Shown here: positions 13,849 through 24,119 of the stretch, piece after piece | Position numbering within the stretch: the first letter of the stretch is position 1 | How the letters are laid out: every line of letters begins with the position of its first letter | Source: an uncultured Alphaproteobacteria bacterium | GTDB lineage: Bacteria > Pseudomonadota > Alphaproteobacteria > HIMB59 > GCA-002718135 | Assembly (NCBI GenBank): GCA_902573325.1 | Contig: CACGJH010000002.1 | Span: 62,001-126,000 of the forward strand | Length of the DNA: 64,000 nucleotides | Direction of reading: 5' to 3' | Made by a program: the position numbers and the translations under genes | The notes under the pieces: generated by a model | The model's database searches: none | Told to the model about the DNA's origin: nothing | Seen by the model: the letters and a program-made list of their open reading frames with translations, nothing else

Positions 13849-15198
13849 ATGAAAAATAAAGAATTAGACAATTTAAGAAGCAAAATTAATAACATTGATG
13901 ATGAAATTTTATCATTATTATCTAATCGATCTAAAATTGTTTTAGAAATAGGAAAACACAAAAAAGATAATTCAGTTGTTGATCTAGATAGAGAACAAAA
14001 AATTCTCGACAGATTAAGCTCTAAATTTACAGGATCTTATCCAAAAGATACTATTGTTAGACTTTGGAGAGAAATTTTTCAATCTTCTGAAAAACTTCAG
14101 AAGTTAACTAAAGAAAATATTCAATCAAAAAGATCTATAGAAAACATTAATGTGTATAAAGGTGGTAAAGCAAAGTTAAATAATAATAAAAGAGTTATTA
14201 AACTTTCTTCAAATGAAAATCCCTATGGTGCTTCACCGAAAGCAATTGAATTGTTAGAAACAAAAAATATTAATCATGATTTACATAGATACCCAGAAAT
14301 TGATGGATCATCATTAAGAGAAGCAATAGCAAAAAATTTTTCTATCGATAGTAATAGAATTATTCTTGGATCTGGCTCAGATGAAGTTTTATTATTTGCA
14401 GCTTTGGCATTTTGTCAAGATGGCGATGAAATTCTCCACGCAAACCACGGCTTTGAGATGTATTCAATTGTGAGTAAAGTAGTTGGTGCAGTTCCAAAAA
14501 AAATTAAGGAAGATGTAAATTTCAATTTAAATATTGAAAATCTCATAGATCAAACAAATGACGCTACTAAAGTAATTTATATTGCATCACCTAATAATCC
14601 AACTGGAACTTATTTATCTAGAGACCAACTTGTTAAATTAATGAATAGTATTTCAAAAAATATTATAGTTGTTATAGACGGGGCATATGTCGAATATGTG
14701 CAAAAAGATGATTATGATAAAGGATTTAGTTTAACGAATGAATATGAGAATATTATTTTAACAAGAACATTTTCAAAAACTTATGGACTCGCAGCTTTAA
14801 GAGTAGGCTGGTGTTATTCGAGTCAAAAAATAGCTGATATAATTAATAAAATTAAACCTCCTTTTAATACGACAACTATTTCACAATCTCTTGCAATTAA
14901 AGCTTTGGAGGATAAAGAACATATTGAAAACTCTGTTAAGTTAAATTCTGAAATTAAAGATTGGTTTGAAAATGAGCTCAAACTTCTAAATATTAAAACC
15001 AGACAAACTGAAGGTAATTTTACTTTAATTGAAACTTCAGAAGAAGAAGCTGAAAAAATTAGTAATCATCTTATGAATGATGGCATTATTATAAGGCGTT
15101 TAAATAGTTATAATCTGCCCAATTTTTTGAGAATTAGTATTGGTACAAGAGAAGAAATGAATTTGACAGTTGAAAGTTTGAAGAAATTTAATGTCTAA
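13849..15198 (+). CDS. Chorismate mutase fused to HisC-type aminotransferase
   Basis: Residues 1-90 are an AroQ-type chorismate mutase (NLRSKINNIDDEILSLL, then LEIGKHK and DLDREQKILDRL). Residues from about 110 to 449 are a class I/II aminotransferase of the histidinol-phosphate/aromatic group, with SSNENPYG, SPNNPTGT at 247-254 and the PLP lysine in TFSKTYG (Lys310). It probably makes prephenate and transaminates aromatic keto acids or histidinol phosphate. I chose the ATG at 13849 over an upstream TTG at 13807 because the mutase begins there. It overlaps tyrC by eight bases. Confidence 0.9.
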   Translation: MKNKELDNLRSKINNIDDEILSLLSNRSKIVLEIGKHKKDNSVVDLDREQKILDRLSSKFTGSYPKDTIVRLWREIFQSSEKLQKLTKENIQSKRSIENINVYKGGKAKLNNNKRVIKLSSNENPYGASPKAIELLETKNINHDLHRYPEIDGSSLREAIAKNFSIDSNRIILGSGSDEVLLFAALAFCQDGDEILHANHGFEMYSIVSKVVGAVPKKIKEDVNFNLNIENLIDQTNDATKVIYIASPNNPTGTYLSRDQLVKLMNSISKNIIVVIDGAYVEYVQKDDYDKGFSLTNEYENIILTRTFSKTYGLAALRVGWCYSSQKIADIINKIKPPFNTTTISQSLAIKALEDKEHIENSVKLNSEIKDWFENELKLLNIKTRQTEGNFTLIETSEEEAEKISNHLMNDGIIIRRLNSYNLPNFLRISIGTREEMNLTVESLKKFNV

Positions 15199-16102
15199 AA
15201 TAACTTATGATTCAGCTTTGGTCATTGGTATGGGATTAATTGGATCATCCATAGCAAGAGCATTGAAGGAAAAACAATTATCAAAAAAAATTTTTGCTAT
15301 TGATAAGGAAAGTGAGGTAATAAGTATTTCAAAAAATTTAAATCTTGTGGATACAATAGAGAGTGATTTAAATAAATATAATCAACAATTTGATATTATT
15401 TTTATTTGTACTCCTTTGAGTTCATATAAGGACATATTTAAGCAATTGAATAGCTATGTTAATGAAACAACACTAGTAACAGATGTTGGTTCAACAAAAG
15501 TAAGTGTTATAGAAGATTTTAAAGAATCAATTAATAATAAAAAAATTATATTTGTTCCTGCCCACCCTATTGCTGGATTAGAGAAAAGTGGACCAGAATT
15601 TGGTTTCGCAAAGCTGTTTGAGAATAGGTATTGTATTTTGACCCCAATAGAAGCTCAGAGTGAGATAACAAGATCAATTTCAGATATTTGGGAGTCATTT
15701 GGAATGAATATAGAAATCATGGAACCTAAACGTCATGACAGAGTTCTAGCTATGACATCTCATATTCCACAACTCATTGCATATTCTGTAGTAGGAACTG
15801 CGACAGAGCTTGAATCTCAAATGAAAGATGAAGTAATTAAGTATTCAGCTGCAGGTTTTAGAGATTTCACAAGATTGGCAGGTAGTGATCCAGTAATGTG
15901 GCGTGATGTTTATGAAAAAAATAAAGAAGCCGTTTTAGAAATGCTTGGTCGTTTCAGTGAAGATCTACTTACTTATCAAAAAGCAATAAGAAATAATGAT
16001 TTAAAATATTTGGAAGAAAAATTTATAAAATCAAAAGAAATTAGAAAAATTATTGAAGAGATTGGTCAAGCAGGAACTTTTGATCCCACAGAAAAGAATT
16101 AG
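15191..16102 (+). CDS. tyrC: Prephenate/arogenate dehydrogenase (tyrosine synthesis)
   Basis: This 303-residue enzyme oxidatively decarboxylates prephenate or arogenate. The N-terminal NAD site is VIGMGLIGSSIARAL. VTDVGSTK and PAHPIAGLEKSG carry conserved substrate-binding residues, and the C-terminal dimerisation domain holds TSHIPQLIAY. It forms an operon with the preceding mutase/aminotransferase fusion, so the pair covers chorismate to tyrosine. Its end overlaps the convergent plsC end by four bases. Confidence 0.93.
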   Translation: MSKITYDSALVIGMGLIGSSIARALKEKQLSKKIFAIDKESEVISISKNLNLVDTIESDLNKYNQQFDIIFICTPLSSYKDIFKQLNSYVNETTLVTDVGSTKVSVIEDFKESINNKKIIFVPAHPIAGLEKSGPEFGFAKLFENRYCILTPIEAQSEITRSISDIWESFGMNIEIMEPKRHDRVLAMTSHIPQLIAYSVVGTATELESQMKDEVIKYSAAGFRDFTRLAGSDPVMWRDVYEKNKEAVLEMLGRFSEDLLTYQKAIRNNDLKYLEEKFIKSKEIRKIIEEIGQAGTFDPTEKN

Positions 16103-16806
16103 TTATCTAATAATAAATTTGAAGCAGTTTCTATTCTATTTTGAACTTCGCTCAATAAAACTTTTTTATCTAAACCTTCATCAATTATTGGTAAAAATTT
16201 TATAGTAATTAATCCTTTTTCTAATACCCATGATTGTTTTGGCCAACATAAACCTGAATTTAAAGCTACAGGAAGGATTTTTCTTTTTGTATGATTATAA
16301 ATTCCAATAAAACCTGTCTTATAATCAGGTTTACTACCAGGAAGCTTTCTTGTTCCTTCGGGGAAAATAATAATTGAAGATCCAAAAGATAATTTTGATT
16401 GAACTTTTAGTAACATATCTCTCATAGCTTTTGTTCCACCATCTCTATTAATCGCAACCATATTAGACTTGAATAAATATTGGCCAAAAATTGGTATAAA
16501 GAAAAGTTCTTTTTTATGAACAAAGAAACAATCTTTTAAATAGTAATAGAGTGCGAGTGTCTCAAATGCGGACTGATGTTTAGAAGCAATTAAGACACTT
16601 TCATTTGGAATATTTTCTAAACCCTCAATTTTATGTTTAATATTACATATAAGATTAAGAAAAACAAAAATAACACGTATCCAAAGTTTTGTTGGATATT
16701 TAAGTAAATAACTTGGTAATAAGAGAAAAGGTAAACATACAATACCCATCAACACAGTCCATATAACCAAGGAAATATAAAATATTATACTTTTTAAAAT
16801 TAACAT
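16099..16806 (-). CDS. plsC: 1-acyl-sn-glycerol-3-phosphate acyltransferase
   Basis: This membrane enzyme adds the second acyl chain to make phosphatidic acid. The 235-residue protein starts with one or two hydrophobic segments (about residues 5-40). The acyltransferase motif is KHQSAFET, that is HX4E rather than the common HX4D, followed by the arginine in INRDGG and by FPEGTRK. The HX4E variant is seen in many alphaproteobacterial homologues with KHQSxxE. It is a single-gene unit between tyrC and a divergent zinc-ribbon gene. Confidence 0.9.
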   Translation of the reverse strand: MLILKSIIFYISLVIWTVLMGIVCLPFLLLPSYLLKYPTKLWIRVIFVFLNLICNIKHKIEGLENIPNESVLIASKHQSAFETLALYYYLKDCFFVHKKELFFIPIFGQYLFKSNMVAINRDGGTKAMRDMLLKVQSKLSFGSSIIIFPEGTRKLPGSKPDYKTGFIGIYNHTKRKILPVALNSGLCWPKQSWVLEKGLITIKFLPIIDEGLDKKVLLSEVQNRIETASNLLLDN

Positions 16807-16856
16807 ACTTAATGATTTTGTTTTATATACTAGCCTGACTGATCTATATATAATTT

Positions 16857-17300
16857 ATGTTCATTGTTTGCTCTAATTGTGAATTCAAGTATTTAGTAAA
16901 TTCTGCAGATCTTAAACCAAATGGTAGAATGGTTGAATGCGCAAATTGTAATCATCAATGGTTTCAAGAATTAGATGATACTGACATTACATCATCAGTC
17001 CCATCTACAAAAAAAGAAGAATTAGATCAAAATTTAATAAATAATAAACAAAAAGAAAAATTAGAAAAAGGTCCAGTCAGAAATTTACCAAGTACAGTTG
17101 TAAGACAAGAAAAACCAAGTGTTATTAATTCAACTATAGTAATTGTTCTAGCTATAGTTGTAATTTTAGCAATATGGATTTATCGATCCTACGGTGCAAA
17201 TACTTTTATTATTATTGATTTCTATATTAGGGAATTTTTCTTTAATTTAAATTTGATAATTTCAGACCTAGCTAAAATTATACACAATACTTTAAATTAG
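16857..17300 (+). CDS. MJ0042-type zinc-ribbon protein with one membrane segment
   Basis: This 147-residue protein has an N-terminal zinc ribbon (CSNC near residues 5-8, CANC near 28-31, followed by HQWFQ), a lysine-rich linker, and one transmembrane segment (INSTIVIVLAIVVILAIWIY, about residues 91-110). Such proteins are common in alphaproteobacteria, often near cell-division genes; their role is not known. Its stop is directly next to the convergent lysA stop. Confidence 0.8.
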   Translation: MFIVCSNCEFKYLVNSADLKPNGRMVECANCNHQWFQELDDTDITSSVPSTKKEELDQNLINNKQKEKLEKGPVRNLPSTVVRQEKPSVINSTIVIVLAIVVILAIWIYRSYGANTFIIIDFYIREFFFNLNLIISDLAKIIHNTLN

Positions 17301-18542
17301 TTATAACCAACTCGGAATAATATCAGCTTCAATTGTTTTCTCAATTTTTTCTGGAGAATAAATAATTGCATAATTATCATTGTGTACTAAAATTTCAGAG
17401 GGCAGTGGCCTAGAATTATAATTAGAAGACATTACTTTGCCATAGGCTCCTGTATTTTTTATAACTAGTAGATTGCCAATTTTTTGTTTAGCCAATTTAA
17501 TATTTTTTAAAAAAACATCTGAACTTTCACAAATTGGACCAGCAATAGCATAATCCATAAATTCCTCTGATTTTACATCAATCGCTAATATTTCATGATG
17601 TGCACCATACATGGCTGGACGTATCAATGTATTCATTCCTGCATCAACAATTAAATAATTTATACCTCCATTATTTTTAATTGTAACAATAGAAGTAACT
17701 GTAACTCCAGCCTCAGCAATTAAATACCGACCAGGCTCAAACGATAATTCATATTTTGTTTGCGCAAAACAATTATCAAGTTCTTCTTTTACCATCTCAA
17801 TATTAAAGTCAGGATCAGAATCTTCATATTTGATATGAAAACCTCCACCCAAATCTACATGCTTGATATTAATACCTGATTCATTAAACTTATCTGCAGC
17901 CATTTTCATTTGAGAAAACATATTTTTATATGCTTCAATTTTACTAATTTGACTTCCAATATGACAACTAATACCAATTAAATTCAAATTTTTACAACTT
18001 TTAACTAATTTGATAATTTTATCTAAATTTTCAAATTCAATACCAAACTTATCAGTTTTTTTTCCTGTTGAAATTTTACTTAAAGTCTCACCATCAACAT
18101 CTGGATTAAGTCTAACACCAATATCAACGATTTTATTTTTTTCATTTGCTAAATTATCGAGTAGTTTTATTTCTTCTAAAGATTCAGTATTAATTAAACG
18201 TATATTTTTTTGCATAGCATAGAGCAAATCTTGTTCAGATTTTCCAACACCTTCAAAAATTATTTTATTTGGATCGAAACCAGCTTCCAAGGCCCTTTTT
18301 AACTCACCAACTGACACTACATCTGCTCCAATATCTAACGATTTCATTAATTTCAAAATAGCTTGATTTGAATTAGACTTAATTGAATAAAAAATATTGT
18401 TACTTAAAATTTCTTTAGTTTTATTTACTTGATTTATAATTTTTTCTTGTGAATACACATAAAAAGGCGTCTGACAAACTTTAACTAAGTCATATAAAGA
18501 AGTACCCTCAATATACGGGTCGTTATTTTTATAAATTAACAT
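17301..18542 (-). CDS. lysA: Diaminopimelate decarboxylase
   Basis: This PLP enzyme converts meso-diaminopimelate to lysine. The 413-residue protein has the PLP lysine in FYSIKSNSNQ (near residue 55), HIGSQI, the glycine loop in VDLGGGFHIKY, EPGRYLIAEAG and the C-terminal GPICESSDV cysteine. The ATG follows the lptM stop with no gap (TAA then ATG, same frame). The order argH-lptM-lysA is widely conserved in proteobacteria. Confidence 0.96.
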   Translation of the reverse strand: MLIYKNNDPYIEGTSLYDLVKVCQTPFYVYSQEKIINQVNKTKEILSNNIFYSIKSNSNQAILKLMKSLDIGADVVSVGELKRALEAGFDPNKIIFEGVGKSEQDLLYAMQKNIRLINTESLEEIKLLDNLANEKNKIVDIGVRLNPDVDGETLSKISTGKKTDKFGIEFENLDKIIKLVKSCKNLNLIGISCHIGSQISKIEAYKNMFSQMKMAADKFNESGINIKHVDLGGGFHIKYEDSDPDFNIEMVKEELDNCFAQTKYELSFEPGRYLIAEAGVTVTSIVTIKNNGGINYLIVDAGMNTLIRPAMYGAHHEILAIDVKSEEFMDYAIAGPICESSDVFLKNIKLAKQKIGNLLVIKNTGAYGKVMSSNYNSRPLPSEILVHNDNYAIIYSPEKIEKTIEADIIPSWL

Positions 18543-18728
18543 TTATTCAGTATTTATAATAACGGATTGTTGACGTTTTTTCTCTTCTTCTAATTTCTCT
18601 AAACACGCTTCATCACATGGATATGTAATTATGGATTTGTCTACTTGATCTTCTGGTAAACTTAAAGGACCAACTTTACCACAGCTAAAAGTAAACAACA
18701 AAAATGATAATAATATTAATCTGATCAT
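18543..18728 (-). CDS. lptM: LptM-like small lipoprotein
   Basis: This 61-residue protein has a hydrophobic signal and lipobox (LFTFSC, lipidated Cys near residue 16) followed by GKVGPLSLPE, which resembles the CGxKGPLxLP start of LptM/YifL. LptM helps the LptDE lipopolysaccharide translocon mature in E. coli. A second cysteine pair (PCDEAC) is unusual. Its place between argH and lysA supports the call. The start overlaps the argH stop as TAATG. Confidence 0.8.
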   Translation of the reverse strand: MIRLILLSFLLFTFSCGKVGPLSLPEDQVDKSIITYPCDEACLEKLEEEKKRQQSVIINTE

Positions 18729-20110
18729 TATAAGTATTTTTTTATAACAAGTTTTATTATTTTTTTAGTAATTTCAGGGGCTGTACCCCCAAAACTTGAT
18801 TTTAATTTAACACTGTTAGTAGTTGATAGCACTTTTTTTGCATCAGCTGTTATATTTTTGTCAAATTTTTTTAATTCTCCAAGAGATAATGAATCTATGT
18901 TTCTATCTTGTTTTGAACAATAAGAAACAATCTTTCCTGTAACAACATAAGCATCTCTAAATGAATATCTAAGATTTTGAACCAACCAATTAGCCAAATC
19001 GGTTGAAGTTGAATTTGAATTATCAATCAACTCTTTCATTCTAGTTTTGTTGAATGTAGATTTTGATAAAATTTCATTCATAACTTTTATACACAAAGAA
19101 ACATTGTCGTATGAATTAAATGTTATTTGTTTATCGTCTTGTAAGTCTTTACTGTAAGAAAGTGGTAACCCTTTAATAATATTAAGCATTGAACTTAAAT
19201 TACTAATGATAATACTTGTTTTTCCTCTAACAAGCTCTGCACCATCTGGATTTTTTTTCTGAGGCATAATTGAACTACCAGTTGAAAGATCATCTGGTAA
19301 ATTTATAAAATTAAATTGTTGATTTGACCAAAGTACTATTTCCTCAGCTATTTTTGATAAATGAACGGCAATTAGTGATAGAACAAATAAAAATTCTATT
19401 ACAAAGTCTCTATCTGAGACAGTGTCCATTGCATTTTTTGTTGGCTCTCTAAATCCCAACTCTTTAGTTGTATGTTTTCTATCAATAGGAAAAGAAGTCC
19501 CTGCAAGAGCAGCTGCACCTAATGGGTTTTCATTAAGACGATATAAACAATCTTCAAGTCTTGTTCTGTCTCTACCAATCATTTCAACATAAGCTAAAAC
19601 ATGATGAGCCAATGTTATTGGTTGAGCAATCTGTAAATGAGTGTAACCTGGCATAATTGTTTCAGTATTTTTTGTTGCAATATTAATTAAAGTTCTCTGA
19701 AATTTTTTTAGTTCACTATCTAAAATTTTAGATTCTTTTTTAACCCATAATTTTAAATCAGTTACTACCTGATCATTTCTAGATCTTGCAGTATGAAGCT
19801 TTCCTGCAATTTTTCCAATTTTCTTAAATAATAAACTTTCAATGTTCATATGAATATCTTCAAGTTTTTTTGAAAATACTACCTTGTTTTTTTCAATATC
19901 TCTTTCAATTGATTTAAGTCCAGAGACTATTGCACTTTGTTCTTTTTTATTTATTATTTTTTGTTTACCGAGCATTCTAGCATGCGCTATTGACCCAGTT
20001 ATATCTTCTTTATACAGACGTTGATCGATATCTATAGATGTATTAATTGCATCTAAAATCTCACTAGGTCCTTTTGAAAAATGGACATTTCTTGAAGGAT
20101 TTTTTTTCAT
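18728..20110 (-). CDS. argH: Argininosuccinate lyase
   Basis: This enzyme splits argininosuccinate into arginine and fumarate. The 460-residue protein carries the fumarate-lyase signature GSSIMPQKKNPDGAELVRGK, plus HTARSRNDQV and GYTHLQIAQPI, which hold substrate and catalytic residues. It begins the argH-lptM-lysA operon. The gap of about 100 bases upstream is shared with the divergent gene at 20215. Confidence 0.97.
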   Translation of the reverse strand: MKKNPSRNVHFSKGPSEILDAINTSIDIDQRLYKEDITGSIAHARMLGKQKIINKKEQSAIVSGLKSIERDIEKNKVVFSKKLEDIHMNIESLLFKKIGKIAGKLHTARSRNDQVVTDLKLWVKKESKILDSELKKFQRTLINIATKNTETIMPGYTHLQIAQPITLAHHVLAYVEMIGRDRTRLEDCLYRLNENPLGAAALAGTSFPIDRKHTTKELGFREPTKNAMDTVSDRDFVIEFLFVLSLIAVHLSKIAEEIVLWSNQQFNFINLPDDLSTGSSIMPQKKNPDGAELVRGKTSIIISNLSSMLNIIKGLPLSYSKDLQDDKQITFNSYDNVSLCIKVMNEILSKSTFNKTRMKELIDNSNSTSTDLANWLVQNLRYSFRDAYVVTGKIVSYCSKQDRNIDSLSLGELKKFDKNITADAKKVLSTTNSVKLKSSFGGTAPEITKKIIKLVIKKYL

Positions 20111-20214
20111 TTTGCGCGCCTATAAGAGATATTTATATTAATTTCCACCCTTATGCTTAAATTATTTTCATACGGCAAATTTTTCTTATATAAGCTCACC
20201 TTTATAGAACTCAC

Positions 20215-22449
20215 ATGAATATTAAAAAAGTAGTAGTAATAGGATCTGGCACTATGGGCAGTGGAATCGCAGCCCAAATAGCAAATGCTGGTATTGATGT
20301 AACACTTCTAGACTTACCTTCAAAAGAAGGATCTAGAAACCAAATTATAGAAAACGCTAAAGAAAGAATTAAAAAATCACGTCCTCCACTTTTAGTAGAA
20401 AAAAACAAAGCAGAATTAATTAAGGTTGGAAATATTGATGATGACTTTAATGAAGTTGCGGAAGCTGATTGGGTTGTGGAGGCTGTTGTTGAGAGAATAG
20501 ATATTAAACATAACATTTATGATAAAATTCAGACTACAAGAAAGAACAATTCTATAATTTCATCTAATACATCTACAATTCCATTGAAAATCTTATCTGC
20601 AAATATGTCAGATGAAATGAAAAAAAATTTTTGCATTACCCATTTTTTTAATCCAGTTCGATATATGGCATTGCTCGAGATAGTAACTGAAGAAGTTAAT
20701 GACATTGAAAAAATAAATTTATTAAAACAATTTTGTGATGAAAAACTTGGTAAAGGTGTAATTATTTGTAACGACACTCCAGGATTTATTGGAAACAGAA
20801 TTGGAGTTTATGCAATGCAAGTTGCTATGACTGAAGCTTTTAAAATGAAGATATCAATTGAAGAAGCTGATGCAGTATTTGGAAGACCAATGGGTATCCC
20901 GAAGACTGGAATTTTTGGGCTATACGATTTAATTGGTATCGATTTGATGGCTGATGTTTTAAAAAGTTTTATCAAAGAACTCCCAAAAGAAGATCCTTTC
21001 CACGAGGTTGCTCAAGAAATTTCATTGGTCACAAAACTTATTGAAACTGGGTATACAGGAAGAAAAGGTAAGGGTGGTTTTTATAGAATGAATAAATCTG
21101 ATGGTAAAAAAATTCTTGAAGCTATTAATTTAGAAACTGGCGAGTATCACCCAAGTCAGAAAATTAATTTAGGTATGGGAGATAAAATTGACATAAATAA
21201 ACTCATTCAAAGAAAAGACAAATACGGTGAATATGCAAAATCAATTCTGACAAAAGTAATTAGGTATGCTGCATATTTAATCCCTGATGTATCATCAAAA
21301 TATATAGACATAGATGATGCACTTAGATTAGGCTTTAATTGGACTGTTGGCCCTTTTGAAATGCTTTCAAATATTGATACAAAAAATTTTATTGATCAAA
21401 ATACTGATATTAACTTCTTTAAAGATCTAAAGGGAGTTTTTGAATTTAATAAAAGACCTGGATATTTAGATTCAAATATTGATAATTTAAGATCGTTAAA
21501 TTTACAAAAAACTTTTGAGAACCCTTCTGCTAATGTTAAAAACGCTTCATCATATCAGGTTGTTGAATTTACTACTAAGGCAAACGCTTTAGATACTGAC
21601 TCTATGTTAGCTTTAAAAGAAGCTGCTCAATATAATAAAAGCACAATTGTGATTAATGATGCAATGCAATTTTCTGCTGGTGTAAATTTAAATTATGTAA
21701 TGGAGTTTGCTAAAAATAATGAATGGTCTAAAATTGAAAAATTTATAATTGATTTCCAACAGACGTGTAAAACAATAAAATATGCAGATAAGCCTTTTAT
21801 TGCTGCACCATCAGGGCTTGCTATTGGCGGTGGTTTTGAAGTGGTATTGCATTGTGATTATAACGTTGCTCATACAAATGTTGTTCTTGGACTAGTTGAA
21901 TCTTTAGTTGGACTCATTCCTGCTGGTGGGGGCTGTAAGGAAATGCTGTGGCGCTGGTTACAAACTCCAGAAGGTAAAGAAAATTCTGAACATGCGTCTA
22001 TGAAAGTTTTTGATCTCATTGGTTATGCAATCACTGCTACTTCACCAAATGAAGCGCTTCCAAATCAATTCTTTTTAGAAAAAGATAAGGTAGTAATAAA
22101 TAGAGACAGACAATTATCAACGGCTATCGATTTATTAAACACTATAGAGGGAAGATATGAAAAACCATCTCAACCTAAATTCAATTTAGGCGGTAGTGCT
22201 GTTAGAGATAAAATGTTCGAAAAACTTGAAGCACTATATAATGAAAATAAAATTTTAGACCACGGATTAGAAGTAGGTAAACAAATTGCTTTTGTACTTA
22301 GTGGTGGAAATACAAATATTGATAATGAATTAAGTGAAGATGATCTTTATAATCTTGAATTAGAAGCTTTCATGAGACTTATCCAGATGCCTAAAACTCA
22401 AGAGCGAATAAAACATACACTTAAAACTGGAAAACCATTAGTAAATTAA
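20215..22449 (+). CDS. 3-hydroxyacyl-CoA dehydrogenase / enoyl-CoA hydratase fusion
   Basis: This 744-residue bifunctional enzyme carries two steps of fatty acyl-CoA beta-oxidation. The order is dehydrogenase first: the NAD site GSGTMGSGIA at residues 10-19, THFFNPVRYM with the catalytic His, and NDTPGFIGNRIG. The C-terminal half has a crotonase fold with GLAIGGGFEVVLHCDY and GLVESLVGLIPAGGG. This is the reverse of FadB order and is common in alphaproteobacteria. It heads an operon with an acyl-CoA ligase, MetY and an alpha/beta hydrolase. Confidence 0.9.
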   Translation: MNIKKVVVIGSGTMGSGIAAQIANAGIDVTLLDLPSKEGSRNQIIENAKERIKKSRPPLLVEKNKAELIKVGNIDDDFNEVAEADWVVEAVVERIDIKHNIYDKIQTTRKNNSIISSNTSTIPLKILSANMSDEMKKNFCITHFFNPVRYMALLEIVTEEVNDIEKINLLKQFCDEKLGKGVIICNDTPGFIGNRIGVYAMQVAMTEAFKMKISIEEADAVFGRPMGIPKTGIFGLYDLIGIDLMADVLKSFIKELPKEDPFHEVAQEISLVTKLIETGYTGRKGKGGFYRMNKSDGKKILEAINLETGEYHPSQKINLGMGDKIDINKLIQRKDKYGEYAKSILTKVIRYAAYLIPDVSSKYIDIDDALRLGFNWTVGPFEMLSNIDTKNFIDQNTDINFFKDLKGVFEFNKRPGYLDSNIDNLRSLNLQKTFENPSANVKNASSYQVVEFTTKANALDTDSMLALKEAAQYNKSTIVINDAMQFSAGVNLNYVMEFAKNNEWSKIEKFIIDFQQTCKTIKYADKPFIAAPSGLAIGGGFEVVLHCDYNVAHTNVVLGLVESLVGLIPAGGGCKEMLWRWLQTPEGKENSEHASMKVFDLIGYAITATSPNEALPNQFFLEKDKVVINRDRQLSTAIDLLNTIEGRYEKPSQPKFNLGGSAVRDKMFEKLEALYNENKILDHGLEVGKQIAFVLSGGNTNIDNELSEDDLYNLELEAFMRLIQMPKTQERIKHTLKTGKPLVN

Positions 22450-22487
22450 ATTAATTTCTTGTAGTATTTGAACCTTATAGAAGACAG

Positions 22488-24119
22488 ATGAGTAATTTTG
22501 ATTCAAACTTAGATAAAAATTCAGCCAATTTTGTTCCATTATCACCCTTAAGTTTTATAACTCGTGTAAAAGATATTTATCCAAACTATGACTCTTTAGT
22601 TTATGGCAATAGAAGTTATACTTGGCTTCAAACTTATAATCGATGTACCAAATTTGCTAGTGCATTAGCAAAAAAAGGAATTACAAAAGGTAGTACCGTT
22701 TCAATCATAGCGGCAAATACTCCGGAATTATTCGAAGCACATTATTCTATCCCAATGACTGGTGGTGTTATTAATACGATCAATACCAGACTTGATGCAG
22801 AAACAATTGCATATATTTTGGATCATAGTGATGCAAAACTTCTTATAACTGATACTCAATTTTCACCTACAATGAAAAAAGCTTTGCAAATATATGGGAA
22901 GAATATTCCTATTATTGATATTCATGATGATCAGGCAGTTTTTAAAGATGGTGAGGGTGATACAATTGGAGAAATGACATATGAAGAATTTTTACAAACG
23001 GGTGATGATAATTTTAATTGGTCTTTACCTGAAGATGAATGGCAAGCAATCTCACTAAGCTATACATCAGGCACAACTGGTAAACCAAAAGGTGTTGTGT
23101 ATCACCACCGTGGATCATATTTAATGTCAACAGGAAGTATTACGGCATGGAACATGCCCAATAAATTAACATTTCTATATACCGTTCCAATGTTCCACTG
23201 TAACGGATGGGGTTATCCTTGGACAGCTGCTTTAATACATGCAAAGATTATTTGCTGCAGATATATTGTTGCAAAAGATATCTATAATTTAATAGATAAA
23301 TATAAGGTAACCCATTTCGGAGGTGCTCCTATAGTTTTAAGTTTAATTGCCAACGCAGATGAGAAAGATAAAAAAGAAATAAATCATAAAGTATATGTAT
23401 TAACTGCTGGAGCTCCACCAACGAGTGCAATTCTTGAAAAGATGGATAACTTAGGTTTTGAAGTTATGCATGTATATGGATTAACTGAAACATACGGTCA
23501 TATTCTTCAGTGTGCTTGGAATGAAGAATGGGAAACACAATCAAAATCTGAAAAAGCTGATATTAAAGCAAGACAAGGTGTTCGTTACCCAAATACTGAA
23601 GAAGTATGTGTTGCAGATCCAGAGACCTATGAAAAAGTTCCAATGGATGGAGAAACCATGGGAGAGATTTTAATTCGAGGTAATGTTGTAATGAAAGGAT
23701 ATTATAAAAATAAAGAGGCGACTGAAACATCCATGAAAAAGGGATGGTTTCACTCTGGTGATTTAGCCGTTGTCTATCCTGATGGATATATTCAAATAAA
23801 AGATAGATCGAAAGATATCATAATTTCTGGGGGAGAAAATATTTCATCTGTGGAAGTGGAAAATGTTGTTGCAAAACACCCAGCTGTTTCCTTGGTTGCA
23901 GTAGTTGCCAAGCCAGATGAGAAGTGGGGTGAAACACCATGTGCTTTCGTAGAATTAGCCCCTGGAAAAAATGCCACAGAAGACGATATAATTCAGTTTT
24001 GTAAAGAAAATATGGCTGGATTTAAAAGACCAAAGCATGTAATCTTTGGTGAATTACCAAAAACATCAACCGGGAAGATACAAAAGTTTGAATTAAGAAC
24101 AAAAGCAAAGGAGTTATAA
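22488..24119 (+). CDS. Acyl-CoA ligase, DmdB-like or medium-chain type
   Basis: This 543-residue ANL-superfamily enzyme activates a carboxylic acid to its CoA thioester. It shows the P-loop-like YTSGTTGKPKGVVY at residues 192-205, a substrate-side motif MFHCNGW with His237 and Trp241, YGLTETYG, the hinge SGDLAV...KDRSKDIIISGGENIS, and the C-terminal catalytic Lys in STGKIQK. Length and motifs fit both medium-chain ligases and DmdB, the methylmercaptopropionate-CoA ligase of DMSP demethylation. The neighbour MetY makes DmdB attractive, but this is inference. Confidence 0.82.
   Translation: MSNFDSNLDKNSANFVPLSPLSFITRVKDIYPNYDSLVYGNRSYTWLQTYNRCTKFASALAKKGITKGSTVSIIAANTPELFEAHYSIPMTGGVINTINTRLDAETIAYILDHSDAKLLITDTQFSPTMKKALQIYGKNIPIIDIHDDQAVFKDGEGDTIGEMTYEEFLQTGDDNFNWSLPEDEWQAISLSYTSGTTGKPKGVVYHHRGSYLMSTGSITAWNMPNKLTFLYTVPMFHCNGWGYPWTAALIHAKIICCRYIVAKDIYNLIDKYKVTHFGGAPIVLSLIANADEKDKKEINHKVYVLTAGAPPTSAILEKMDNLGFEVMHVYGLTETYGHILQCAWNEEWETQSKSEKADIKARQGVRYPNTEEVCVADPETYEKVPMDGETMGEILIRGNVVMKGYYKNKEATETSMKKGWFHSGDLAVVYPDGYIQIKDRSKDIIISGGENISSVEVENVVAKHPAVSLVAVVAKPDEKWGETPCAFVELAPGKNATEDDIIQFCKENMAGFKRPKHVIFGELPKTSTGKIQKFELRTKAKEL

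Noticed and set aside
20111..20214. Promoter boxes between argH and the hydroxyacyl-CoA dehydrogenase gene
   Set aside because: Several TATA-like stretches exist in both directions but none has a convincing -35 partner.
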